Shown here piece by piece: positions 1 to 5,043 of a stretch of DNA of 40,609 nucleotides. Source of the stretch: Paracoccaceae bacterium (GTDB lineage Bacteria > Pseudomonadota > Alphaproteobacteria > Rhodobacterales > Rhodobacteraceae); contig CANIKY010000015.1 of assembly GCA_947468085.1 (NCBI GenBank), positions 1 to 40,609 on the forward strand, given 5' to 3'. Below the pieces are notes generated by a model. The model did no database searches, was not told the DNA's origin, and worked only from the letters and a program-made list of their open reading frames with translations. Both the position numbers and the translations under genes were made by a program. Each line of letters starts with the position of its first letter. The stretch's first letter is position 1.

Positions 1-110
1 GGGGATCGTTGCGGGATGTGCAATCACTTGCGGGTCATTCGTCATTGACCACCACCCAACGCTACATCAAAATCAACGGAGACGCGAAGCGAAGGGTGGT
101 GGAGATGTAG
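1..110 (+). CDS. C-terminal end of a tyrosine recombinase (cut by window edge)
   Basis: Only the last 35 codons and the stop are in the window. They encode the G-H-S-S-L-T-T-T-Q-R-Y block of a tyrosine recombinase, that is, the box II histidine and the nucleophilic tyrosine. The stretch matches bases 9005-9114 of the complete recombinase gene at 8518-9114 in 101 of 110 positions. Apart from the stop codon, the differences are five silent changes and two substitutions (Glu to Lys, Val to Ile), which points to a related functional gene rather than decay. It is followed on the opposite strand by cargo genes and then by a tRNA-Ala 3' remnant, the same order as at the right end of the neighbouring island. 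Whether the rest of the gene is intact cannot be seen. Confidence 0.85.
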   Translation, partial: GSLRDVQSLAGHSSLTTTQRYIKINGDAKRRVVEM

Positions 111-365
111 ATTAGTCAATTGACAGAGGGCAGAGTTTTAAACTCGAAATGGTGATGATCACCCCGTTGCTGTAGTAGCAATACTGAACCATTCCATTTT
201 TCTCGTGTTAAGGTATTGTTGTTAAGAGGACATACCTATTTATACGAACTTTACCTGATCTTGGCTGTGTTTTGGGGGAAAATAGTAAATGTTTATCCCT
301 TAAACCCATACCTAAATTTTACCATTTTTCAAAATGAAATGTGGGGGTTGAGTTGGATGGGCAGC

Positions 366-574
366 TTACGGAATAACTGAAAGTAAATAAAGATCTCTTT
401 CGGAAAATTCAACAAAACCATCGCTTACCGCTGAAAGCCAAGCTTCGTCGCAATAATCTTTTTCAGTGACATTAAATTTGTCAATGTTTGTCACTATTAT
501 TGAATATTCAACAATCGTTTTATTCTTAACCAGATCTGATTATTCTTAACCAGATCTGATATGCAAACTCTCAT
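366..574 (-). pseudogene. Small gene broken by a 20-bp tandem duplication
   Basis: An ATG at 574-572 stands 10 bases after the stop of the upstream gene (585-992), behind a TTAGGGTGAAG ribosome-binding region. As it stands the frame ends after 25 codons. If one copy of the exact 20-bp tandem repeat at 521-540/541-560 is removed, the same ATG opens a continuous 62-aa frame ending at TAA 368-366. That product begins MRVCISDLVKNKTIVEYS and ends DLYLLSVIP. It resembles no family I recognise. The restored frame has natural amino-acid composition and follows the two minus-strand genes before it, so it was probably the third gene of that small operon. Slipped-strand duplication is reversible, so the gene may also be phase-variable. 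Frame logic is certain; that the gene was ever expressed is inference. Confidence 0.6.
521..560. repeat. Perfect 20-bp tandem duplication
   Basis: Bases 521-540 and 541-560 are identical. Each copy contains the 8-bp palindrome CAGATCTG. The duplication lies inside the small minus-strand gene at 366-574 and shifts its frame, since 20 is not a multiple of three. The remaining sequence between 111 and 365 is AT-rich. I see only a short palindrome there (GGTGA-TGA-TCACC at 151-163) and no convincing gene. Confidence 0.95.
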
Positions 575-584
575 CAACTTCACC

Positions 585-992
585 CTAATTGAATGCACAA
601 CCTATTATTTTCGTTATCTTCCACTTATCCATTTTGATTTTTGAATATCCAAGAGAAGAGTCGACTTGAATTATTACTCGTTCACTTTCCCCAGGTTCCA
701 GAAAAAGCGTTGTACTTGCGACTCGCTCAAACGCAAAAGAATCATATGTTCCAGTGACTTTTATCTCAATTTCTGTAACCGCATACATGGAACTATCGTT
801 GCGCATTTCAGACTCGAAAAAGCTAGTAGTGGACATCCTGCCTCTACCAAAAAGGTATTTTTTCCTCATTATATCTGTGATGTCATAGGCTCTAAGTTTG
901 CACCAAGCCTCACTGACTGTTGATGCCTCAGATAATTGAGCGCTTCCGATGGTCAATAGAACCAAAGATAACAATAAATGTTTAGAGAACAT
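585..992 (-). CDS. Small secreted protein of unknown function
   Basis: This 135-aa protein begins with a typical signal peptide: a short basic start (MFSKH), a hydrophobic core LLLSLVLLTIG, and a likely cleavage near Ala-Gln-Leu-Ser-Glu-Ala-Ser around residue 24. The mature part has two cysteines (Cys31 and Cys132) that could pair in the periplasm, and a beta-rich middle section. I recognise no family. It lies 23 bases after the membrane-protein gene at 1016-1315 and just before the broken small gene at 366-574, so the three probably form one transcript. The set occupies the same position, between recombinase end and tRNA-Ala sequence, as the Sel1 gene in the neighbouring island. It is cargo of the left element; its job is unknown. 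Confidence 0.6.
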   Translation of the reverse strand: MFSKHLLLSLVLLTIGSAQLSEASTVSEAWCKLRAYDITDIMRKKYLFGRGRMSTTSFFESEMRNDSSMYAVTEIEIKVTGTYDSFAFERVASTTLFLEPGESERVIIQVDSSLGYSKIKMDKWKITKIIGCAFN

Positions 993-1015
993 ACTTTTAC
1001 CCCGCTTTATTTCAA

Positions 1016-1315
1016 CTAACCCTGAACCTGCAAAACCGCACCAAAAACAAGCAAAGCTACAACAATAGAATTGATTGCAATCATTACTTTGACCCCTAAT
1101 GAAGATCTATTTGTAACCGCAGCAATAACCCCACCAACAATGGCACCGGGAAACACGATGAACATTGCCTGTGAAATCCAGTACCCGATGAATGCAGGAA
1201 GCGGCTGCTGATCATGCATAGCTTGGTCTAAACCGCTGATCAAAGCTGCGCCAAGAGACAGCAAGGTAAAAGCAACTATCCATCTAATCCAAAGGTTTGC
1301 TGTTTTTTCCACCAT
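1016..1315 (-). CDS. Small three-helix membrane protein, unknown function
   Basis: The 99-aa product has three hydrophobic segments, roughly residues 8-28 (WIRWIVAFTLLSLGAALISG), 41-65 (FIGYWISQAMFIVFPGAIVGGVIAA) and 74-95 (VMIAINSIVVALLVFGAVL), so it should sit in the inner membrane. I chose the ATG at 1315-1313 because GGAG lies six bases upstream. A longer frame from TTG at 1327 would place that GGAG inside the coding sequence. It is the first gene of a minus-strand group with the secreted protein at 585-992, 23 bases downstream. No family is recognised. Being next to a secreted partner suggests an envelope role, but that is only inference from context. Confidence 0.6.
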   Translation of the reverse strand: MVEKTANLWIRWIVAFTLLSLGAALISGLDQAMHDQQPLPAFIGYWISQAMFIVFPGAIVGGVIAAVTNRSSLGVKVMIAINSIVVALLVFGAVLQVQG

Positions 1316-1421
1316 CTGGTTCTCCAATAGACTTGCCGACTATCGTTAGTTGATGTCAAATTTCAGTCAAGTGTTATCACTGCGGCTCTCAACGACTCTA
1401 CCAACTCCCACCCCGGAAAAT

Positions 1422-1442
1422 CTGTTTATAACTGTTTATAAC
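1422..1442. repeat. TTTATAAC doublet beside the att remnant (possible arm-type site)
   Basis: CTGTTTATAA occurs twice in tandem (1422-1431, 1432-1441), giving TTTATAAC at 1425-1432 and 1435-1442, spaced 10 bp. A third TTTATAAC lies on the other side of the tRNA remnant at 1603-1610, and a degenerate doublet (TTTATAAG, TTTACAAC, also 10 bp apart) flanks the intact tRNA at 10069-10086. Repeats spaced by one helical turn on both sides of an att core are what integrase arm-binding sites look like. This role is inferred. Confidence 0.45.
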
Positions 1443-1461
1443 TTTTCGTTAGACAAATAGA

Positions 1462-1479
1462 AAGCGCCCGTAGGCACTT
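1462..1479 (-). terminator. Hairpin downstream of the tRNA-Ala remnant
   Basis: Read on the minus strand this is a 7-bp stem (AAGTGCC / GGCGCTT, one G-U pair) with loop TACG. It begins exactly 25 bases after the tRNA remnant's CCA end. The intact tRNA-Ala has a hairpin at the same 25-base distance (10102-10123). It is therefore probably the original terminator of a tRNA-Ala copy, carried along with the remnant. No strong U-run follows. Confidence 0.5.
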
Positions 1480-1504
1480 AACTCATTGTAATTGTTATGA
1501 AAAT

Positions 1505-1553
1505 TGGTGGAGCCAGGGAGGATCGAACTCCCGACCTCTTGAATGCCATTCAA
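1505..1553 (-). other. att site: 3' part of tRNA-Ala(GGC)
   Basis: These 49 bases align without gaps to 10149-10197 of the intact tRNA-Ala, from the encoded CCA end through the T arm, variable region and anticodon loop to within the anticodon stem. The alignment ends abruptly at 1553. The 21-base stretch 1533-1553 is identical in both and is the likely crossover core. The T arm differs at three base pairs but remains fully paired (GGGAG with CTCCC instead of CGCGG with CCGCG). This is the usual product of a tyrosine integrase inserting at a tRNA 3' end: the intact gene at one border, a 3' copy at the other. The integrase gene starts 91 bases to the right. Confidence 0.85.
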
Positions 1554-1581
1554 CGTGAACTGTAGCGATATCATAGTGTTA

Positions 1582-1610
1582 TTGACAGGTTTATAGAAGG
1601 GCTTTATAAC
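1582..1610 (+). promoter_or_regulatory. Consensus sigma-70 promoter of the integrase gene
   Basis: TTGACA at 1582-1587 and TATAAC at 1605-1610 are separated by exactly 17 bases, close to the ideal housekeeping promoter. The start codon is 33 bases beyond the -10 box, with GAGGA at 1631-1635 as ribosome-binding site. The -10 box lies within a TTTATAAC copy that may be an integrase arm site, so the integrase could repress itself. Confidence 0.7.
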
Positions 1611-1643
1611 TGATTTTCAGACTTTATCAAGAGGACCGCGCCC

Positions 1644-2858
1644 TTGGACGACACTTTACCCGCCGCAATCAAACTCTATCGTGGTGTCTCCATCTACCGT
1701 GTTGCGGGGTCGCAGTTTTGGTATGTGCGGGTTTGGGACCGCGAAAACCAACGCTACATCGTCAAGAGTACAGGGGAGGCGTCGCCGATCAAGGCGAAAG
1801 CGGTGGCGCAGTCTCATGCGCTGTCGATGATCAGGCAAGAGCAAATGGTCGAGAAGGAATATACGTTTAAGTATTATGCGCTGAAACTATTGAACGAAAC
1901 ATCTGCCATGGCGGTTAGGGGCGAACGCAATCGGGGGTATGTCAAAGCGCTTCATTGGGCGGTTCAAAACGAAGATTGGGGTCTCATTCGCAAATTGGGG
2001 TTTAAAGATGTTCGTAAGATTTCGACCCGTGATTACCGCGAATACCTTGATGATCTGACTGAAAAGCGACCCGAACTGTCTTCATCGACGAAGAACACGA
2101 TCATGGCGGCGTTTCGCAATGTGATGAAAATTGCCCGCGAAGACGGAGCAATTGATTTGGTTCCTGAAACGCCTCGGTCAAAGCAGCGTGACAATCCCCG
2201 CCCATTCTTTCGGTTTCACCCCTTGGTTGCGAAGGATGACGATGCGTATCGCAAGGTTCGTGCTGCTGCGAAAAAAATGCAAAAGGACGGTGTCGTTATT
2301 CGAGGGACCGCTGTCACGGGCGAGTTGTATGATCTGATTTTATTCGTGGTGAACTCGTTTGTTCGCCCAATCTCGTCAGAACTCTATGCGCTGAAACATA
2401 GTGATGTGACGGTGGCAACGGACCCACAGCGTTTGATTTTGATCGTTCGCAACGGCAAAACGGGGTTCAGGTCGGCGAACACGATGGAAGGTGCGGTGGG
2501 CATCTATCAACGCATCAAAAAGCGCTACCCCGATGCGGGACCTGATGATTACTTGTTTCTGCCGCAGTACCGAAATCGCGAGACTGCGGGCAAGATCATT
2601 CAACGTCAGTTCAAAATGGCAATGGAGTTGGCGGGTGTTGAGGATGATGTTCACACCAACCAAAAGCACACGATCTATTCCCTTCGGCACACTGCGATCT
2701 GTATGCGGTTCATACACTCGCATGGGGACATAAATGTGTTCAATTTGGCGAAGAATGCGGGGACATCTGTCGATCAGATCGAACGCTTCTATGCACGACA
2801 TTTGCCTTTGTCGCGAGAGTTGGCAATCAACCTGCAATCATTTGGGAAGAAATCATAA
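1644..2858 (+). CDS. int: Tyrosine integrase of the island
   Basis: The 404-aa protein has the layout of a phage-type integrase: an N-terminal arm-binding part (residues about 1-60), a core-binding SAM-like domain (about 70-180) and a C-terminal catalytic domain. Visible catalytic features are the box I arginine in FVRPISSELYALK, a lysine in RNGKTGF, the box II arginine in YSLRHTA (the usual first histidine is Tyr here) and a C-terminal F-Y-A-R-H tyrosine. The later box histidine is not obvious (GTSVDQIERFY). The start is TTG at 1644, eight bases after GAGGA. It sits 91 bases from the tRNA-Ala att remnant, behind its own promoter, and its stop overlaps the start of the GIY-YIG gene by one base. 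It most likely catalyses integration and excision of this island at tRNA-Ala. Confidence 0.85.
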   Translation: MDDTLPAAIKLYRGVSIYRVAGSQFWYVRVWDRENQRYIVKSTGEASPIKAKAVAQSHALSMIRQEQMVEKEYTFKYYALKLLNETSAMAVRGERNRGYVKALHWAVQNEDWGLIRKLGFKDVRKISTRDYREYLDDLTEKRPELSSSTKNTIMAAFRNVMKIAREDGAIDLVPETPRSKQRDNPRPFFRFHPLVAKDDDAYRKVRAAAKKMQKDGVVIRGTAVTGELYDLILFVVNSFVRPISSELYALKHSDVTVATDPQRLILIVRNGKTGFRSANTMEGAVGIYQRIKKRYPDAGPDDYLFLPQYRNRETAGKIIQRQFKMAMELAGVEDDVHTNQKHTIYSLRHTAICMRFIHSHGDINVFNLAKNAGTSVDQIERFYARHLPLSRELAINLQSFGKKS

Positions 2859-3538
2859 TGACATCAGCACTTTCACTGTGGGATCGTTGGTGCGAAGCAC
2901 ATAGCGTTCTGAAGGATTCATCACCGCTGTTTCATTGTGATGATCAAGGTCGAGTTCTGACCCGATCTATTGGCAATGCATCACCCCGACCAATCCTATG
3001 TCGTCACCCTGATATGGATGCACGGATCTTACATCAAACTGAAGTCTTGACCACCGATTGGCAGAGCAAGAAGCACGAATATGACGGGATCATCTATGTG
3101 ATGTTCACAGAGGGTCAGAACAACAACGTGCTTCCCCTCTACATTGGCAAAGCGGAGACACTCGGCAAAGGGGATGGAAATCTATCGGTCAACCTTCATC
3201 GATTGGCAACGGATCGTTCAAAATTCGCGCGATGGGGGGACAACTATCAGTATCACATCGGCGATTTGAGTGCTGCTGCATTGCACGGACATCAAAGCGA
3301 CAAGATCAGTCCGAAGTATGAGCGATGGGCGGAAACACTGTTTGAAGATCGACCCGCTGAAAATCCACGTCTCCGATTGCAACCACGATTTTGGGCAAAA
3401 GCATGGAGATCAAGTGATGTTGGTGTTTGGTCCGAAATGAACCCGACCAAACTAACCTTTCTTGAATATCTGCTGATCGGTGTTGCAAGTGCAGCATTTG
3501 GGACGCAATTGCTCAACACAGAAGGTCGCAATCGCTGA
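2858..3538 (+). CDS. GIY-YIG nuclease-like protein
   Basis: Residues 77-80 (GIIY) and 95-97 (YIG, in LPLYIGKAE) form the GIY...YIG signature of this nuclease fold. It is followed by a basic stretch around residues 112-125 (NLHRLATDRSKFARWG) and by a downstream Glu203 in LTFLEYLL and Asn220, which fit the catalytic glutamate and the conserved asparagine of the family. The N-terminal 70 residues are outside the domain and unrecognised. The start codon overlaps the integrase stop (TAATG), so the two are translationally coupled and probably act in the same process. GIY-YIG enzymes nick or cut DNA in homing, repair or restriction. Which applies here is unknown. A plausible role is cutting DNA for element transfer, or restricting unmodified DNA. 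Confidence 0.7.
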   Translation: MTSALSLWDRWCEAHSVLKDSSPLFHCDDQGRVLTRSIGNASPRPILCRHPDMDARILHQTEVLTTDWQSKKHEYDGIIYVMFTEGQNNNVLPLYIGKAETLGKGDGNLSVNLHRLATDRSKFARWGDNYQYHIGDLSAAALHGHQSDKISPKYERWAETLFEDRPAENPRLRLQPRFWAKAWRSSDVGVWSEMNPTKLTFLEYLLIGVASAAFGTQLLNTEGRNR

Positions 3539-3719
3539 TGCAGCACGATGAGTTACACCGCGGAGAATGTAGGTTCAAGCGAAGCAGCAATGTTAGCATT
3601 TGACGAAACTTTCACCGACCTCGACGCCGTTGCTGCTGCTGTCTGCTGACCGATTGTAGGTTTGGTCAGGAAAAGTTCAAAATGGAACCGCGTCTTTGTG
3701 TGCGCGGGTCAATGTGAAA

Positions 3720-3776
3720 AAACCCATTCATGTCAGCAGACGCGTTTTGACGGTCGCACAACGATGGAATGGGTTT
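3720..3776 (-). terminator. Long-loop terminator of the RHH operon
   Basis: Perfect 10-bp arms (AAACCCATTC at 3720-3729 and GAATGGGTTT at 3767-3776 on the plus strand) enclose 37 bases. Read on the minus strand the second arm runs into TTTTTTC, eight bases after the stop of the ribbon-helix-helix gene. A second small inverted repeat, CTGACC...GGTCAG at about 3646-3669, could end the plus-strand integrase transcript. The rest of 3539-3719 holds nothing I can support. Confidence 0.5.
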
Positions 3777-3783
3777 GTCCGCG

Positions 3784-3960
3784 TCATCCCACGCGCTGCG
3801 TGATCTGACCCGTCTCTGCCGCTGTTCTGATGATCTGTGAACATGCGACTCTGATCACATGCGACATGTGAAGGTTTGATTCGTTTGCAAGGGATTCAAG
3901 TTGTTCACGAAGGGATTTCGGACAACGGAAACTGATGAATTCGTTTTGAATAATACGCAT
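3784..3960 (-). CDS. Ribbon-helix-helix DNA-binding protein
   Basis: This 58-aa protein starts at ATG 3960-3958, behind TAGGAG (spacing five) that overlaps the stop of the preceding ORF. The sequence follows the ribbon-helix-helix pattern: a short beta strand EFISFRC (residues 7-13), then helix A PKSLREQLESLANES (14-28), a turn NLHMS, and helix B HVIRVACSQIIRTAAETG. This is the arrangement of CopG/Arc-type dimeric repressors, in which the strand residues read the DNA. It is the last gene of a small minus-strand operon. The 10-bp tandem repeats at 4331-4370 upstream of that operon are a natural operator candidate, because such proteins often bind tandem repeats cooperatively. Family assignment rests on pattern only. 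Confidence 0.65.
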   Translation of the reverse strand: MRIIQNEFISFRCPKSLREQLESLANESNLHMSHVIRVACSQIIRTAAETGQITQRVG

Positions 3961-3968
3961 GGGAACTC

Positions 3969-4148
3969 CTACTGCTTGATGATCAAGACGACGATGTCAG
4001 ATCGTGACGCTGATCGAATTTGGTTTTGAATGGTGGACAATGCTTTTGAGATGTCGGAATCGCGTGTTGCTTGTGACAGATTGCAGTGATCAATTTCTGT
4101 AATGACATCACGCACCCTTTGAATACGAGTGATAACCAATGAGGACAT
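3969..4148 (-). CDS. Hypothetical small protein
   Basis: This frame ends at TAG 3971-3969, whose bases also form the ribosome-binding site of the RHH gene. Starting at ATG 4148 it would give 59 aa (MSSLVITRIQRVRDVITEID...). A GTG at 4115-4113, overlapping the previous gene's stop by eight bases, would give 48 aa. Neither start has a good ribosome-binding site. The C-terminal part (DISKALSTIQNQIRSASRSD) looks like a real helical protein. It overlaps the upstream ORF 4108-4284 in the +1 frame, so an alternative is that both belong to one gene of about 105 aa joined by a frameshift. No family is recognised. Confidence 0.35.
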   Translation of the reverse strand: MSSLVITRIQRVRDVITEIDHCNLSQATRDSDISKALSTIQNQIRSASRSDIVVLIIKQ

Positions 4149-4284
4149 AAAGGTCGCGGTTTTCAATGGTTCGCAATGGGACATTGGTCAGATCAATCGT
4201 TCCCGCATTCAATCGAAGTGCTTGCTCAATGCGTTCTATGTCGGTCTCTGTCGCATGTGTTAGTTCGAATAGAGTGGTTTTCAT
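4108..4284 (-). CDS. Hypothetical 58-aa protein, first gene of RHH operon
   Basis: ATG at 4284-4282 is preceded by AGGA nine bases upstream. The product begins MKTTLFELTHATETDIERIE and ends LYVLIGYHSYSKGA. It has a short acidic helix-forming N-terminal half and no cysteines, signal peptide or membrane segment. I recognise no family. It overlaps the next small ORF and lies 47 bases downstream of the 10-bp tandem repeats, so it is probably the first gene controlled by whatever binds there. Its size and linkage to an RHH repressor would suit an antitoxin, excisionase or copy-control module, but nothing in the sequence decides this. Confidence 0.45.
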   Translation of the reverse strand: MKTTLFELTHATETDIERIEQALRLNAGTIDLTNVPLRTIENRDLYVLIGYHSYSKGA

Positions 4285-4330
4285 GTTTGGTATCCTATGT
4301 TGATTTGATGGGTTTCAATGTTTGGTTCAA

Positions 4331-4370
4331 TGTAGTTTTCATTACGTTTCATTACGTTTCATTAGGTAAT
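4331..4370. repeat. 10-bp tandem repeats (operator or iterons)
   Basis: ATTACGTTTC occurs twice exactly (4341-4350, 4351-4360), flanked by degenerate copies at 4331-4340 and 4361-4370 (six of ten matches each). The spacing is one DNA turn, so bound proteins would line up on one face. The repeats lie between the HUH gene and the RHH operon, just upstream of the operon's first gene. They could be an RHH operator or iterons of a replication origin. Confidence 0.6.
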
Positions 4371-4377
4371 AGTGAAC

Positions 4378-4411
4378 AACAAGGCAGGGTTTAACACTCT
4401 GCCTCCTTGTT
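4378..4411. terminator. Possible terminator after the HUH gene
   Basis: AACAAGGCAG (4378-4387) can pair with CTGCC (4399-4403) and TTGTT (4407-4411), with a three-base bulge. It begins 34 bases after the HUH stop on the minus strand and stands just outside the 10-bp tandem repeats. The U-run is poor, so the call is tentative. Confidence 0.35.
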
Positions 4412-4445
4412 CGATAAAATGCCCGATGTTCTTATTGATGCCCCA

Positions 4446-4973
4446 TCAATTTGGAACGAGATGAGACGCATTTGGTCGAAATGCTTCAGCACCCTCTTTC
4501 AAACAGTAAAAAATGACCCGACGATGATCTTCCTCGTCGTTGAGTTGCTGTAGATCAATGCGTTCATCAACCCAATCAAATCGGTCGCAAAGATCGCGAA
4601 ATATTGACGAAAATTCAGCGTAATCAATCAAATCAGATGTATTGATCGCAATGTGAGCATGAAGTCGTTTGCTACCCTTTCCATCCTCAATGAATGTGAC
4701 CCATCGAAATGGATTAGGATCAGAACCCGTTGCGCGTTTTTTGAAATTCCTCACACAACGCTGCATCAATTCATTGCATGTGCTGTCTGCAATGTCTTGA
4801 TTGATCCATTCACGCACACCTTGTCCATGGTGTTTGCACTGTTTGAATGTCACCGTTGCAAAGCAATTTGGACGAAGTTCTTCATTCAACCATTTTCCGA
4901 TCTGTAATGACGCAGTTTTCAAATCACTTCTCCATATCCGTTTAATGTATTTATGCGTTAGACGCGTGTTCAC
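4446..4973 (-). CDS. HUH (Rep-like) protein
   Basis: The 175-aa product shows the three motifs of single-tyrosine HUH endonucleases in order: motif I FATVTF (residues 38-43), motif II RLHAHIAI with the metal-binding His105-Ala-His107, and motif III with Tyr156 and Lys159 in VIFYCLKEG. Such proteins nick one DNA strand and become joined to it through the tyrosine, starting rolling-circle replication or transfer. The first possible start is GTG 4973 and it has no ribosome-binding site. The frame is the same as that of the transglycosylase gene upstream: from its TAG at 5045-5043 the reading frame stays open through 23 codons to this GTG. It could be made by coupling, read-through or an unusual start. 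A role in replicating or mobilising the element is the simplest reading. Confidence 0.65.
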   Translation of the reverse strand: MNTRLTHKYIKRIWRSDLKTASLQIGKWLNEELRPNCFATVTFKQCKHHGQGVREWINQDIADSTCNELMQRCVRNFKKRATGSDPNPFRWVTFIEDGKGSKRLHAHIAINTSDLIDYAEFSSIFRDLCDRFDWVDERIDLQQLNDEEDHRRVIFYCLKEGAEAFRPNASHLVPN

Positions 4974-4987
4974 GTCAGATATTTCAA

Positions 4988-5013
4988 AATTATTTTCAAA
5001 ATCTAAAATAATT
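4988..5013. repeat. AT-rich inverted repeat between TGT-like and HUH ORFs
   Basis: AATTATTTT (4988-4996) and AAAATAATT (5005-5013) are perfect 9-bp arms around eight bases. With the hairpin at 5019-5043 it fills the 69-base gap between the two ORFs. It may be an RNA structure affecting translation of the HUH ORF, or a nick or origin site for the HUH protein. Confidence 0.5.
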
Positions 5014-5018
5014 CTCAG

Positions 5019-5043
5019 GCGCTTCAGTGGGATGCTGAAGTGC
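5019..5043 (-). terminator. Hairpin directly after the TAG of the transglycosylase gene
   Basis: On the minus strand GCACTTCAG and CTGAAGCGC form a 9-bp stem with one mismatch and loop CATCCCA. The stem begins with the last base of the TAG stop. It lacks a clean U-run. It may be a weak terminator that lowers HUH expression, or a structure stimulating stop-codon read-through. Confidence 0.4.

Noticed and set aside
1505..1553. A second functional tRNA-Ala
   Set aside because: The 5' half (acceptor 5' strand and D arm) is absent, so it is only the 3' remnant of an att site.
3548..3649. 33-codon ORF after the GIY-YIG gene
   Set aside because: No ribosome-binding site, no recognisable features and too short to support.
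4331..4370. CRISPR-like short repeats
   Set aside because: Units are 10 bp, directly adjacent and without spacers; no cas genes are present in the window.
4446..4973. Conjugative relaxase (MOB type)
   Set aside because: Too short, with a single tyrosine in the Rep-type position and no transfer genes nearby; a Rep-like HUH protein fits better.
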